This document shows positions 1 to 11,146 of a DNA stretch of 64,000 nucleotides, piece after piece (the stretch's first letter is position 1; every line of letters begins with the position of its first letter). Made by a program: the position numbers and the translations under genes. A model generated the notes under the pieces. The model saw nothing but the letters and a program-made list of their open reading frames with translations, was not told the DNA's origin and did no database searches. This DNA comes from Talpa occidentalis (Eukaryota; Chordata; Mammalia; Eulipotyphla; Talpidae): positions 73,186,301-73,250,300 of the forward strand of contig NW_023604295.1 in NCBI RefSeq assembly GCF_014898055.3. Direction: 5' to 3'.

Positions 1-884
1 TCAAATAATCTCATGCATAAAATCTACATATATTTATTGTCATCACTACTTTTATATCTTTCTCTAGGAGTGTGCTGTCAGGAGAAATTTACCCCAGAAA
101 TACATTCATTAGACCTTGTAATTATGTGGCTTATAGCATTCTCTCCAAAACTGATCAATTGCTCTGAAAATTTTATTCTTTACTAAAACACTGGTACATA
201 GTATGTTTTCTTTGACCGAGATTATATTTGTACAACCGATAATGGCAAGTAGTGAGGATCCGTAAGATTGAGTGTTAAATGAGAAATGGAACACTTTCTT
301 TGACTCTACTTTGTTTTTCCTCTTTTATTCATATTATAAATAAAATAAATCTGGATTGAGTTTTTGACTTCTTTATATTTAGTCAACCTTAAAATAGGAG
401 TTAACACACTTTCTTATTGGACACACTAATCAGGGAGCCCAGACATTTGGATATAAATTAAGGGAGAACTATAGTTGGCTTGTATTTTGGCTTATATTTG
501 AGTTAACTTAGCCCTATTTTATTCTTTAATTCACTTTCCTCTTGTTGAACAACTTTGTTTAAACCCAAACTGCAATAGTTCTTTGAAAATATGAGAGTTA
601 GGTATACAAAAGAAATTACAATAATTCTTAAGTGAATTTTACTTGGATCTTGTGGCCATAACATCTCTCTCTTTTCCTCATATAACAACATATCTCTCTG
701 TTCACCTTATCTCCAAGTAATAGCATTCAAAATAAAACTCACTCATCACTCATTGAAAGAACATACCTCAAATTAATTTGGGGTGATATTGTATATTTTC
801 ACATAAATAATTATCTCTGAATATTTTACTGAACATGTTAGCTCTTTAGCATATGTATATACTACGTTAATTCTACTACAAAAA
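1..884. other. Unrecognised AT-rich non-coding DNA
   Basis: No repeat family, RNA gene or credible coding frame is visible. The only open frames are about 60 codons on the minus strand, with no domain-like composition. Confidence 0.5.
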
Positions 885-1455
885 ATTCCAATTCCATGCT
901 TCCTCTCTTTCATCCAATCTATTGGCAGTTATTGCCTGACTCTACTTCTAGAATACATTCTAAATTGATCTGCTTCTCTCCCTCTTCAGTATTATCCTAA
1001 CCTATGTTTGTATTCGTATGTTTCCCACATAGAAACAAAAACGAGTCTTATAAAACAAATAAAATCATATCATTTCCCCATTTAAAGATGTCTAATAGCA
1101 TCTTATTTCACTCAGATGAAAATTCAAACGCCTCTTTCAATTTCCGAAGTCTGTAGCCTGGACCACACTTAATTCTCCAAATCCATCTCCTCTACTCTTC
1201 CTCAGACAAACCTCGAGACCTTATTGTCACAGTGCTAGGTTTGGTTTCATACATTTGATTACACATGACAAGTTTGACTTTCATCCTTGTTGTTCCATCT
1301 GTTCAGTTGCTCTTCTCCAAAACTGGATCATAGCTGCTCCACGTATTCAGAGCTCATCTCCAAAACAGCCTTTTCTAAGTATCCTTTCTAATGACTCATT
1401 TATCAACACTGCCTCACTCATTATCATGTGGTTCTGTTTTGTTTCCTTTTTGGAT
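885..1455 (+). repeat. L2 LINE fragment, sense
   Basis: The C/T-rich text follows the L2 3' region in order. There is a stretch like 'cattctaaattgatctgctt' (the binding-test phrase before 'atcatgtcactccc' in L2), then a 'cctttcaatttccgaagtctgtagcctggacc'-type block matching the L2 segment that normally reads as fat-to-fat 'lack-of-space' wording, then 'ctcctctactcttcctcag' and a cys/leu-rich segment. Strongly diverged, as expected for an element older than the placental radiation. Edges approximate. Confidence 0.6.
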
Positions 1456-2197
1456 TTGATCACTGTTTGAAATAAGATCACGTTTTTCTATTTTTATTTC
1501 TTTCTTGTATAACTTATCCTGGATTCCATATTTGTAGCATTATTTCTCGTAGTGAGAATCTTGGTTCCCGACCATACTAGTGTAAGCATTTAAGGGCAAC
1601 ACTCCTACAACACACACAAAACAGCTACTTCCCAACATAAACCTGTCAAGTATAGTTCACAGTTTTCTTGCAGTTCCTTTGTCCTTTGAATCTGTGTTGC
1701 TAAAGTTGTCCAGTCACTATTCTGTTTTTGTATACTAGCCCATTTCATCATACCTAATTTAGTTAAAACTAAATATAGCCAATCCAAATTTCTTTCCTTG
1801 GGCACATTTAAATGATAAAGTAACTCATAAAGTGCTGAAAGCAAATAGTTGGAGGATCATGCATTTGTCACCCCATCTATCAATATATTGCAAAATACTA
1901 CCTTCTTTTTGTCAGGGACTGTGTTTCTCACATGTGACAAGTGATCATACTGAGAAGTGGCTAGCTGAAGAAGTCACTGTCAGTCTGTGCAATAAACAGG
2001 ACTAAAGCTTCATTTTTCTTGTCTTTTTACCAAATAAGAAATTGCTCTATTTTTATCTTTCCATATGCCAAGTCACCACCTTTTATACACTGCAAAGTAT
2101 AGATATTTCACCCTCTGAGAGAATAAAATCTTAAGTTTTTGTCTGACTTCAACAATCTCTATGACACAGCTCTACTTTTGTCATTTCAGTTATTTGG
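1456..2197. other. Unrecognised non-coding DNA
   Basis: Nothing assignable. A minus-strand open frame of 79 codons at 1605-1844 has no recognisable motif. Confidence 0.45.
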
Positions 2198-2317
2198 GGG
2201 GCCTCCCTGGTAGCCTAGGGGTTATCTCAGTGCTGTCACCTCTATGGCCTGAGTTCTATCTGCAGCTAGGGAGCTAACCCATACAGCACAGCTGACCTCT
2301 GGCCTACATCCTAGTTC

Positions 2318-2321
<4 letters not shown>
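2198..2321 (+). repeat. tRNA-derived SINE, internally deleted
   Basis: The SINE head (GGGCCTCCCTGGTAGC) and B-box region are present. After the 'gagctaacccatacagcacagctgacctct' segment the sequence jumps to the terminal 'ggcctacatcctagttctg' block. About 120 bp of the usual body, from the 'cctgtc' to the 'ctctcacc' block, is therefore missing. It belongs to the older form of the family with the 'cagtgctgtca' type head. The tail position is occupied by the (AT)n tract that follows. Confidence 0.8.

Positions 2322-2355
<34 letters not shown>
2322..2355. repeat. (AT)17 microsatellite in a SINE tail
   Basis: A pure alternating AT tract sits exactly where the A-rich tail of the preceding SINE should be, followed by a T run. 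It probably arose by slippage in the TA-rich tail. Confidence 0.9.
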
Positions 2356-2365
<10 letters not shown>

Positions 2366-2708
2366 TTAAAAAGAAAATAGTACTTATTTGGAAGAATTGC
2401 TTTCATCTCCTGACCAGGTTACCCTTGCCTGACTCTGTGCCATGATGGATTTTTTTGCCTCTGTTTGAATGAGCTCAGCTGTGATGTGAAAACACCAACC
2501 ATCTCCAATCATCTTTCACTGCATTGTGTCTATCACTAACTGACCAAGAATACATGTCTAATGGAAAACTCATTCTTGAATGTACTAATTCGTTAGAGTG
2601 AAATCTCTATAATTTCAAATAATGAGATTTTTACCCCTAAACTTTCTCTTTCTTCATGAATGGAGAAGCATAAATATTACTAGTATACCAGTAAAATTTA
2701 CTTTTCTT
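2356..2708. other. Unrecognised non-coding DNA
   Basis: No repeat or gene signal that I can support. Confidence 0.45.
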
Positions 2709-2976
2709 GGACCTCCCTTGTGGCTCAGGGGTTAAAGTCTCAGCACTATCAAGCTATAACCAACTACTGTGGCATGAGTTTGATTCCCAGCCACGGAGCT
2801 AACCCACAATACAGAGCAGACCTCTCGTCATGCCCTCTGCTCCCCTCAGCAGAGTATTTCAGTCCATCTGCCTGTTCTGCTCCCCATTCTGTCTCTGTTG
2901 AGTCCTTTCACCCCCTGCACCTCTGGCCTAGACTCCAGTTCTTAGATGTGTAAATAAATAAATCTTAAAAAAACAT
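2709..2976 (+). repeat. tRNA-derived SINE, full length, old subfamily
   Basis: Runs from a GGACCTCCCTTGTGGCTCAG head through a degenerate B-box (agtttgattccc) and the 'cagcagagtatttcagtc' body block to (TAAA)n-ATCTT-A(n). It has the 'cagcactatcaagctat' head and 'ctggcctagactcc' 3' block of the older subfamily. A short possible target-site duplication (ttttctt) flanks it. Confidence 0.88.
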
Positions 2977-4120
2977 TTTCTTTCTCTTCCCTGTTTTCAA
3001 TTTTTGTGATTACATATTGAGTGAGAGTGTATAAAAATAGAAATTATTTAGATAAATGAATTATTAAGTGAACGCAAGTCTCTAGAATCTTTATAAACCA
3101 ATCTTCAAAGTCATTTTTCCCCTATATATATTTTTTAGTATAAATCACACAGTCTTATGGGCTGTTTTTTTTTTTTTTTTGGCTTATTAAAGAATCCTCA
3201 AGTAACTCATGTAAATACAATCTTAGATAAAATCAATTAGCATGATATCTGCACCTTTTGATATGAGGATATTTCTTCCCAGTATATTGAAGACCAGTAG
3301 AAAGATGACTTCCCAGTGTTGAATTATCGTCCACGGACTGTCAGAAGTAAGAAATTCACATTGAACTAAATATCATGCCATGTTCTTTTTTTTTTTTTTT
3401 TTTTTAGAAAAAGGAATAATTAAATGGTTCATTTTAGAAATATTTGGATATGAAATCTCACTCCATATTAGAACCTGTACCACTTGGAGATCTGAACTGC
3501 TGAAAGCTATCTCTATTAAGACTTTTATGTTTATTTATGAGTATATTTTTATATCCGAGTTTTTTATTTCTCTGTCACCTGGGAGTGATTCTTCAAGTGA
3601 CTCATTTTTTTTTTTTTTTTTATTCTGTGTTCTACCACGTAGTAACTGATTCAGAAGAACCTGAGATTGTTCATTCTTTTTTTTTTTTTTTTTTACAAAA
3701 ATAGAGCATTCAGTTTAGAAATGCCAAGTTCACAACTGATCATTGCATGAAAGTCTCAGGTTCCACATTTTTATCCTGTGAGCTTCATGTCGCCTTTAGA
3801 ATTAGCTGCTCTTGTGGAAAGACAACGCATGAAGGCATGAGGGTATTTTGTGCAGAAGTATAACATTACAATGATGACAGGGACTTAGGGAAAAAAGAAA
3901 AAGAAATCCTGCTCAGCAAAAGTTTATCTTCACAATATATCAGTCCTTAAATTCTTCCATTCCAGGGGCCACTGTCATAAGTTTCTTGAATCTGCACACA
4001 CACACAAGCCGCCATAAAAAGTTTTCAAACATCTGTGACAAAATATGCACATAAGGAGATAATGGTGTTCTGGATTAAATATGTAAGAAAGCATCAAATA
4101 CCTGAAAGAGTCATACTAAT
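2977..4120. other. Non-coding DNA with several long T runs
   Basis: Long poly-T runs lie near 3163-3180, 3385-3405, 3606-3622 and 3676-3694. Apart from these homopolymers, which could be remnants of reverse-strand poly(A) tails, nothing is recognisable. The 89-codon frame at 3380-3649 is mostly poly-Phe from these runs and is not coding. Confidence 0.55.
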
Positions 4121-4168
4121 GTGTATATATGTATGTGTATATATATATATATATACACACACACACAA
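4121..4168. repeat. Compound TG/TA/CA microsatellite
   Basis: A TG-rich stretch runs into (AT)n and then (AC)n. The order TG-TA-CA makes the tract self-complementary and able to fold on itself. Confidence 0.85.
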
Positions 4169-4173
4169 ATATG

Positions 4174-4231
4174 TGATACAACATGTATACTAATTTTTAG
4201 AGTGATGCAACATGTATACTAATTTTTAGAG
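4174..4231. repeat. 29-bp tandem duplication
   Basis: Units 4174-4202 and 4203-4231 are identical except for one a/g difference (tgatacaac versus tgatgcaac). They lie directly beside the compound microsatellite. Confidence 0.93.
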
Positions 4232-4527
4232 TGTGTTTTGGGTTTCTTTTTCCTTTTAATTCAAACTCAATTTCAGGTCCAGGCCAGTCTGTTAGGGAGG
4301 AAATGTACTACCCAGAAATCCAAGGCCAGGCAGATATCAAAGAGGATGAATCAGCAACATCTTTACACTGGACTGTTCTTTGTGCTCAGATGATGCCTTT
4401 AGTCACAGTTACTAGGGCACACTTTAGAACTTCTGGCAGGGATAATGGATTTGCAGCAAAAAAATCCAAAATCTCAGTCAAGCTTTTTGGTAGTCAATGA
4501 CAACCCTACTCAAGATAGTAGTTGCGG

Positions 4528-4795
4528 GGCCTTCCCGGTGGCTCAGCGTGTTGAGCGCCACACTGTGAAGCTGTCCTCAGTCTCTGCAGCACCAGTTTGA
4601 TCCCGGACAGATGACGAGGGTCCCACATGGCAAAGCAGACCTCTCCTGTCTCGCCTGCTGCTCCCCTCGGCAGTGTATTTTGTCAGTCTGCCTGTTCTGT
4701 TCCCCACTCTGTCTCTGGTGAATCCTCTCACCCTCCTGCACATCTGGCCTGTACCCCAGTTCTTGTATAAATAAATAAATAAATCTTTAAAAAAT
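4528..4795 (+). repeat. tRNA-derived SINE, intermediate subfamily
   Basis: Begins GGGGCCTTCCCGGTGGCTCAG. It has an A-box (TGGCTCAGCGTGTTGAG), a B-box (agtttgatcccg), the 'gtgtattttgtcagtctgcc' body and the 'ggcctgtaccccagttcttg' 3' block, then (AAAT)n and ATCTTT-A(n). It forms a tail-to-tail inverted pair with the minus-strand SINE about 120 bp downstream. Confidence 0.92.
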
Positions 4796-4915
4796 TATTT
4801 AAAAAAATTAAGAAGCACAAAGAACTAGAGGATGAGTATTATCCTCACATTTTTGGGATAGATCTTTCTCGATGTATTGATGTCTAGAGGTGGACAAGCT
4901 TTTTTTGGTAGCAGC

Positions 4916-5179
4916 TTTTTTTTTAAAGATTTATTTTTATTTATGCATACAAGAACTGGGGTTTACAGCAGAACTGGGGGGTGGTGAGAGGATTCACCAG
5001 AGACAGAGCAGAACAGGAAGATCTGCTGAATATACTGCTGAGGGAGCAGTGGGCGAGACAGGAGAGGTCTGTTCTGCCATGTTGGTCAGCAACCTGGTTG
5101 GGGATGGAACTCCTGCAGTAGTGGAGGTGATAGCTTGATCATGCTGAGACTTTAACCCCTGTGCCACCAGAGAGGCCCC
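4916..5179 (-). repeat. tRNA-derived SINE, old subfamily, with TSD
   Basis: On the plus strand it reads T(n)-AAGATTTATTT tail, body, then the head ending 'gtgccaccagagaggcccc'. Flanked by a target-site duplication, tggtagcagc (4906-4915) and tggtggcagc (5180-5189), one mismatch. The head carries the 'cagcatgatcaagctat' variant typical of the older copies here. Confidence 0.92.
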
Positions 5180-5189
5180 TGGTGGCAGC

Positions 5190-5518
5190 ATTTCAGAGTA
5201 GCATTGTAATATTTTTTTAGTATCATTGCATTGAAAATATTCTGTCAGTGAAATTTCACAAAGTGATTTCCTTTGTAATAAAGCAGAAGATGAAGGAATT
5301 CCTATCAAAAGAGACTTGTGACTTCTCAGAGTATAATGTGTACATCTTGTCCCTAATTTAGCAAATTTATCACATTTACTTCCATGGAGTAATAGATAAA
5401 GGTACTTCAAAATATTGAGTGTTTCAAATTCCCATAATCTAGGCATAAAAGATTTTAGTATAACATTTAAGATACATTAAATGTTAAGATATATTTAACT
5501 TGTTAAGAGGTATCAGGT
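5190..5518. other. Unrecognised spacer between SINEs
   Basis: No repeat match. The 150-codon minus-strand frame at 4994-5446 runs from here into the SINE and is repeat-derived. Confidence 0.45.
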
Positions 5519-5798
5519 GGGCCTCCCTGGTGGTGCAAAGAGGTCTCAGCACTATCAAGCTATCACTTCCAGTGCAGTACAAGTTCCATTCCCAGCTAGG
5601 GAGCTGAGCCACATGGCGCAGGCAGTCTTCTCCTGTCTACCCTGCTGCTTCCCTCAGCAGTGTATTTCAGTAGATCTGCCTGTTTTGCTCCCCACTCTCT
5701 CTCTGGTGAATCCTCTTACCTCCCATACCTCTGGCCTACATCCCAGTTCTTGTATGCATAAATAAATAAATAAAAATAAATCTTTAAAAATAAAAATA
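5519..5798 (+). repeat. tRNA-derived SINE, old subfamily
   Basis: GGGCCTCCCTGGTGGTGCA head, then 'cagcactatcaagctatca' and the 'ctggcctacatcccagttct' block, ending in an expanded ATAA tail. It forms a second tail-to-tail inverted pair with the next SINE, about 90 bp away. Confidence 0.92.
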
Positions 5799-5890
5799 GA
5801 GCTATCCTGCAAATAAGCATTAGGAATAAATATTCTAAATTATACTCAATTTTATTTTTAGTTATAAACTCATTTAAATCTTAATGCAAT

Positions 5891-6155
5891 TTTTTTTAAA
5901 GATTTATTTATTTATACAGAACCAGGGTACAGGCAAGGTGCACAGGAGGATGAGAGGATTCACCAGAGACAGAGTGGGGAACAGAACAGGCAGACTGACA
6001 AAATACACTGCTGAGGGGAGCAGCAGGCGTGACAGGAGAGGTCTGCTGCGCCATGTGGGACCCTCCACGGCTGGCCGGGATCTAACCAGCACTGCAGAGG
6101 CTGCGGACAGCTTCACAGCATGATATTCAACCACCTGTGCCACCAGGGGAGACCC
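5891..6155 (-). repeat. tRNA-derived SINE, intermediate subfamily, with TSD
   Basis: Complete reverse-strand copy, from the AAGATTTATTTATTTATA tail to the head 'ctgtgccaccaggggagac'. A short duplication, atgcaat, occurs at 5884-5890 and 6160-6166. Confidence 0.92.
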
Positions 6156-6166
6156 TTTCATGCAAT

Positions 6167-7111
6167 ATGTTTAAGGAATATGTCTCTTCAGTGCCTAATC
6201 CTAATTGAATTAGCTCAGATTTATTTTCTCTCTTCCTCATAAACTTTCTGGCTTTTCAATAATTGCCCTTTATTCTGTGACATATGTATCTCATAGATGA
6301 ATACTTGTTTATATATGTTGTTTTCATCAGTGCTTATATATCATTATATAGTGTTTCTGTTTCTTATATTTTTCAAATCATAAAATTTTAGAAACAAATT
6401 AGATCATTATGTAAATTATAAAATCTAAAGTTTTAAATGTAGAAGTTACACAGTAACAAAGATGTTTGAATAATAAAAACCATTTAAACTGGTCACCAGT
6501 TATAGAATGCAGCATTAACTTAGAAAACAAAATCACAAATGTATAAGATATTTTTCTATAACTCTGGGATATTATTAAATCTCAAGTTAGCCCACTTTGG
6601 TATCAGTTGATTACTCTCAATAATTTATTTTTAAATGGTTAAAATGTTTAGATGCACTGCATATGTGCCATAATCAGTCCATCTGTTAGGAATATAAATG
6701 AAATCATCGTTCAAGTAAACTAATAGTTCTTAAACAACAAAATAGATAATGTATTTGGCACAAACTATTACTTTAGTGTGTTGTCTAATCTTTAAAAAAA
6801 TACTCACTGATTAAAAAGCATTTACATAGTGAATCACAAAGAACCAAAGCTACCACAGTTAAAGGAAAGGTTAAATGATCAACCCCGTCATCTGTACTAG
6901 CCATTTATTCATGAAACTTCACAAACAAAGGAAGAGGAAATTATTGGTATGAATGACAAGTGAGATATGGGTTAACAATATATGAATTTTGATGGATACT
7001 GTCATGCCTACTTTTTTTAATCCAAGTTAATAAACTTAAAATTTGTCCTTTTGGGGGAATATTTAGCAAAGGAAGAGAATGTGGGGGGAGTATGCTTCAC
7101 TTTCATGCATC
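6167..7111. other. Unrecognised AT-rich non-coding DNA
   Basis: No assignable repeat, RNA or coding region. Confidence 0.5.
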
Positions 7112-7127
7112 AAGAAAAACAACTAAA

Positions 7128-7412
7128 GGGGCCTCCCTGGTGGCGCACCGGTTGAGCTCTGGGTTGCGAAGCTGCCCGCGGCCTCTGCGGCGCCGGTTCG
7201 ATCACCGGCTGCTCCCCCGCCACTGGAGGTGGGTCCCACATGGCGCGCAGACCTCTCCTGCCGCCCACTGCTGCACCCAGCAGTGTACCTCGGTCCTTCT
7301 GCCTGCTCTGCTCCCCGCTCTGGCTCTGGTGAATTCTCTCACCCTTCCGCGCTTCTGACTGTACCCAGTGCTTGTATAAATAGATAAATAAATCTTTAAA
7401 AAAAAGAAAAAT
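7128..7412 (+). repeat. tRNA-derived SINE, young subfamily, perfect 16-bp TSD
   Basis: Near-consensus copy with intact A-box (TGGCGCACCGGTTGAG) and B-box (ggttcgatcacc), the 'cggtccttctgcctgctct' body and the 'tctgactgtacccagtgc' 3' block. The target-site duplication aagaaaaacaactaaa is perfect (7112-7127 and 7413-7428), which supports recent integration by L1 machinery. Confidence 0.96.
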
Positions 7413-7673
7413 AAGAAAAACAACTAAAAGGAATAAAGAAATAAGCTGTCATGGGCATGCTTATAATATTCTATCCTTAACTTAAGAATCACAATAAAAT
7501 TGAGTCTCCAGTTTTCTATGTTTTTAACTTTTCAGAACCACTTATTATATTTCAATTATTAAAAAAATGAAATACTAAAATAATTTATTCTGATATTTTT
7601 ACTGTGGCTAATATTTAGCTACAGTATATGATGGCATTTTAGAAATAAGAACATCTCATGGAAATTATCACTT

Positions 7674-7942
7674 GGGCCTCCCCAGTGGTGCAGCAGGTTG
7701 AGCACAGGGCTGTGAAGCTGTCCGCATCCTCTGCAACATGGGTTCAATTCCTGACTGGCCAGGGAGAAACCCACATGGTGTGGCAGACCTCTCCTGCCTT
7801 ACCTGCTTCTCCCCTCAGCAGTGTCTTCAGTCCGTCTGCCTGTTCTTCTTCCTACTCTGTCTCTGGTGAATTCTCTCACCCTCCTGTACTTCTGACCTGT
7901 GCCCCAGTTCTTGTATAAATAAATAAATCTTTTTTGAAAAAA
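7674..7942 (+). repeat. tRNA-derived SINE, intermediate subfamily, perfect TSD
   Basis: Head GGGCCTCCCCAGTGGTGCAG through to (TAAA)nTCTTTT. The perfect duplication ggaaattatcact lies at 7660-7672 and 7943-7955. The 3' block is 'acctgtgccccagttcttg'. Confidence 0.95.
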
Positions 7943-7955
7943 GGAAATTATCACT

Positions 7956-9358
7956 CTTCCAACAACCTTTCAGTTAAAATTGTAGAAATACATAAATAAA
8001 TAATTCTTAGAGTTTCCCAGTGGAATAAAATCAGTACAAAGCTCTACGAAGAATTTAAGAAAGTCAAAAATCATGGCATTTCATTGTATGGCATTGATCT
8101 TGCATACTTTAACTTTGATTTAAAAGGAAATCTTGGCAGGCAATTAACTTACATATAAGATTTGTACAATAGGAAGCTCTTTTTGAATTGCTAATAGGCA
8201 ACTCCTTTTCTCCCCAGCAGCCCACTGAGGAATCATTCTTAATGTGAACTATATCTTCCATAGTTTATTAGCATCAATTCTTTCAACTGTCCCTGGTTTC
8301 TAATGTCACATCAGTCCTCCAAAGAGCTTTTTCCCCTTTCTATTTCCTAAGAGATAGATAGTATAAAAGGAGGAAATAGCTGAAATAGCAAAACCTGCTG
8401 GAAAATGCTAGCATCGAAATACATGTCTTAGCACCAAAGTGCCTTACCAACTAAGAGTTGATTTCAAAGAACTGGAAATAGAATATAATGAGATAAACAC
8501 AGAAATTGGTTATTATTATTATAGGGCAGTAGACATTGTATATCAGAAAAGACTATTCATCAATAAGTAATGGCACATATTGAACTGTTATGGAACTTGG
8601 TTCTATGGCCATATGTCTAAGAGAAAGATGAGGAAAGTATTTTAATTAAGAATCATGACTTCAATTAAATTTTAATCATATCTGGCCTTAGAAATACAAG
8701 TACTCTCCTTCCAGCTTATGATTGTATGGATATTGTCAAATTATTTCAAAAGAAAGAAGTTAAGTCATTACCACTAACTATTATATCTATCCAAAACCTT
8801 TAGCATTCAAGACCTTAGAAACTCTGCTTGTGTCACAAATTTCAATACTAATATCCCAAATACTTTTCCAGACAAATCTTAGACAGATGAGTTGACTTTT
8901 CCTTAAGTATTCATTTACTACTGTTTCTACCTCTATTATAGATAATCAAGATCTCTACCTCCATTCTTGCAAGATGTCTTCAACTCTTAATTATCAGTAG
9001 GTTTAAATTAAATGCAGTGCTTTTCAAATATATTCCCAGTTAAATTTATTGTGTACAGTTTTAATCTATTATTCCAACTTTTTAATATTTAGGGGGATAG
9101 AATGGCATGTAATACCCAGGTCATGTCATTCAATATGCTACTTATTTCTCCATCTTACTGTCACATTTGATTAAATGATTATGTATGTGGCATTGGGCAA
9201 AACCACACTGATAAAGAAACAGAGTCATGGAGCAGGCCACATAATGCAGGATGCTGCTGAAGAGCAAGATCCTGGCCTTTTTATTTATTCATAGCATCAG
9301 TTGTAAAGGGGAGGCACAAAAGGAAAGGGGAAGGAGATTAAGGGATAGGAGATTAAAG
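7956..9358. other. Unrecognised non-coding DNA
   Basis: 1.4 kb between two SINEs with no family I can recognise and no open frame worth reporting. Confidence 0.5.
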
Positions 9359-9370
9359 AAAGGGGAAGAG

Positions 9371-9643
9371 GGCCTCCCCTGGTGGCACAGGCAGTTGAGC
9401 TCCACACTGTGAAGCTGTCAGTAGCCTCTGCAGCATTGGTTTGATCCCGGCCGGCTGGCGAGGGTCACACATGGCGCAGCAGACCTCTTCTGTCTCACCC
9501 GCTGCTCCCCTCAGCAGTGTATTTCAGTCAATCTGCCTGTTCTGTTCCCCACTCTGTCTCTGGTGAATCCTCTCACCTCCAGCGCATCTGGCCTGTACCC
9601 TGGTTCTTGTATAAAATAAATAAATAAATCTTTAAAAAAAAAT
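9371..9643 (+). repeat. tRNA-derived SINE, intermediate subfamily, perfect 12-bp TSD
   Basis: Complete copy with TSD aaaggggaagag at 9359-9370 and 9644-9655. Body block 'gtgtatttcagtcaatctgc' and end 'ggcctgtaccctggttcttg'. Confidence 0.95.
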
Positions 9644-9655
9644 AAAGGGGAAGAG

Positions 9656-9965
9656 TATAGAAGATTAGGGATTGTGAGTCTGCCCTTCACGCACTTCTCG
9701 TCTACTTGATGACTTGGAATTGTCATTGAGATTACACCCTAATCCCAGCCATGGTTCTAATCTTATCAACAAGGCATTCCATTAATCAGCTTCCGGGGTC
9801 CCTTGTCATACATCAGTCCTCTGCCCACCCCTCTCATCCCTCCTCCACACCCCCGGCATTCCCAGTCATACCTCCTGATGCATAGCTTTCCCAGCATGAT
9901 CCAGCTTTTGCTCTTGTTTGATTTGAAGGACACCTTGCAGGCTTGGGCTCCTGTATCTAACTGAC
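9656..9965. other. Unrecognised, relatively C-rich spacer
   Basis: Contains a C-rich stretch at about 9800-9870 that is richer in GC than its surroundings. I could not match it to a repeat or a gene. Confidence 0.4.
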
Positions 9966-10157
9966 TGTCGGCGAGGGTCCCCCATGGTGCAAGAGACCTC
10001 TCCTGCTACACCCGCTGCTCCCCTCAGCAGTGTATTTCTTCATCAGTCTGCCTGTTCTGTTCTCCACTCTGGCTCTGGTGAATCCTCTCACCCTTCTGTG
10101 CTTCTGACTGTGCCCAGTACTTGTATAAATAAATAAATAAATCGTTAAAAAAAAAAA
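9966..10157 (+). repeat. 5'-truncated SINE lacking the tRNA head
   Basis: Starts inside the body (tcggcgagggtcccccatgg) and continues to the normal (AAAT)n tail. The A- and B-boxes are absent, so it has no Pol III promoter. It mixes young-type and intermediate-type positions: 'ctctggctctgg' and 'ttctgactgtgcccagt', but 'gtgtatttc'. No clear TSD. Confidence 0.88.
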
Positions 10158-10274
10158 GGAATTGTGATAGCACTGTGGTGCCAGTCATGATTTGTAATGG
10201 ACCACATGGGCAAATCTTACTGTTTCTCTAAATGAATAGTTAGATGACTGATTAGATAATTAGTTTTTCTTAAA

Positions 10275-10445
10275 TTTTAGCATGTATCAAAATCACCTGT
10301 ACGCCTACCTAAAACAAAATTACTGGACCCACTACTGGATTTCTAAACTCAGTCTGTGTTGGGGATCGTGATTTTGTACTTTTAGTAAAATCCATACAAT
10401 GCTTATATTGTTGATCTGAGGATGATATTTTGAAAATCTTTGGTA
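10275..10445 (+). repeat. hAT-type MITE (MER5-like)
   Basis: The text around 'ttagcatgtatcaaaatcacctg', with 'ggacccactactgg' downstream, follows the mammalian MER5-type consensus (terminal cttctcaaac..., then 'tgcatcagaatcacctgg'). Ends and exact family are uncertain. Confidence 0.55.
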
Positions 10446-11019
10446 TAATGCACAGATAAGTGGTCTTGATTTTTAGTAAATCATTAAATGTTTAACATAT
10501 ATAAATACAAACATAGCTTTACATTATAGAATTCACTTAGAAGAAATGCCATTATCCTCAGTCATGTTATGAACAGTTCTACAATTCTGAATTACTATAA
10601 TTATAAGCATAGAAATATAGATTTTTAGGAGATTTTTAGAATACAAGATAAGTGCAAATACTAGTGGGAATACCCTCTAAGTTTGGAAGCATGTTAAAGA
10701 TCATACTTGATCCCACTTCATATCCTTTTGTGCTGGTCTGACTTGGAAGAGCAATGCCTGTGTGGAAATACTGGACCTGAGGAGATTACAGCAGCAATAA
10801 TGAGCATCTCCACCATTATAATCACTTTTCCATGTTTTGCTTATGTAATATCTACTAATATCCCACTTACTAAAGGAAGTCACAGGGCCAAGCTCAAAGT
10901 GCCTCGTGCCACAGGGAAACCATGGCAAATTGTGACTGTATTATTCCTCAAGAGAGGAAGTGAAAAGATTCTGAAAGCGATAACTGCCACAGTCATCACT
11001 CAGTATCTTGTCTTGAAAA
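10446..11019. other. Unrecognised DNA with an unlikely 109-codon frame
   Basis: An open frame at 10707-11036 (+) overlaps a 75-codon minus frame. Neither has a domain, codon structure or splice context that I can defend. The 'gtcacagggccaagctcaaag' stretch hints at an old repeat that I cannot name. Confidence 0.35.
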
Positions 11020-11125
11020 GCATTTTCATCCCTTAGATATAACACTTTCTTCATCTGCAAAGGTTTAGCTTAGATGATCTATAAGACCCTGTCCAATTCC
11101 ATCCTGTAAGAATCTATACTACTCT
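11020..11125 (+). repeat. MIR-type SINE fragment, sense
   Basis: 'tttcttcatctgcaaagg' followed by 'gatgatctataagaccctgt' and 'ttccatcctgtaagaatcta' matches the MIR-type 3' half (ttcctcatctgtaaaatgg ... gatgatctctaaggtccctt). Confidence 0.55.
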
Positions 11126-11146
11126 AATGGGACATGAGTTATGAAG

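Noticed and set aside
4994..5446. 150-codon minus-strand open frame
   Set aside because: Its C-terminal half is SINE-derived and the rest has no recognisable motif or splice context.
10707..11036. 109-codon plus-strand open frame
   Set aside because: Overlapped by a minus-strand frame, no domain, and its 3' part enters MIR-like sequence.
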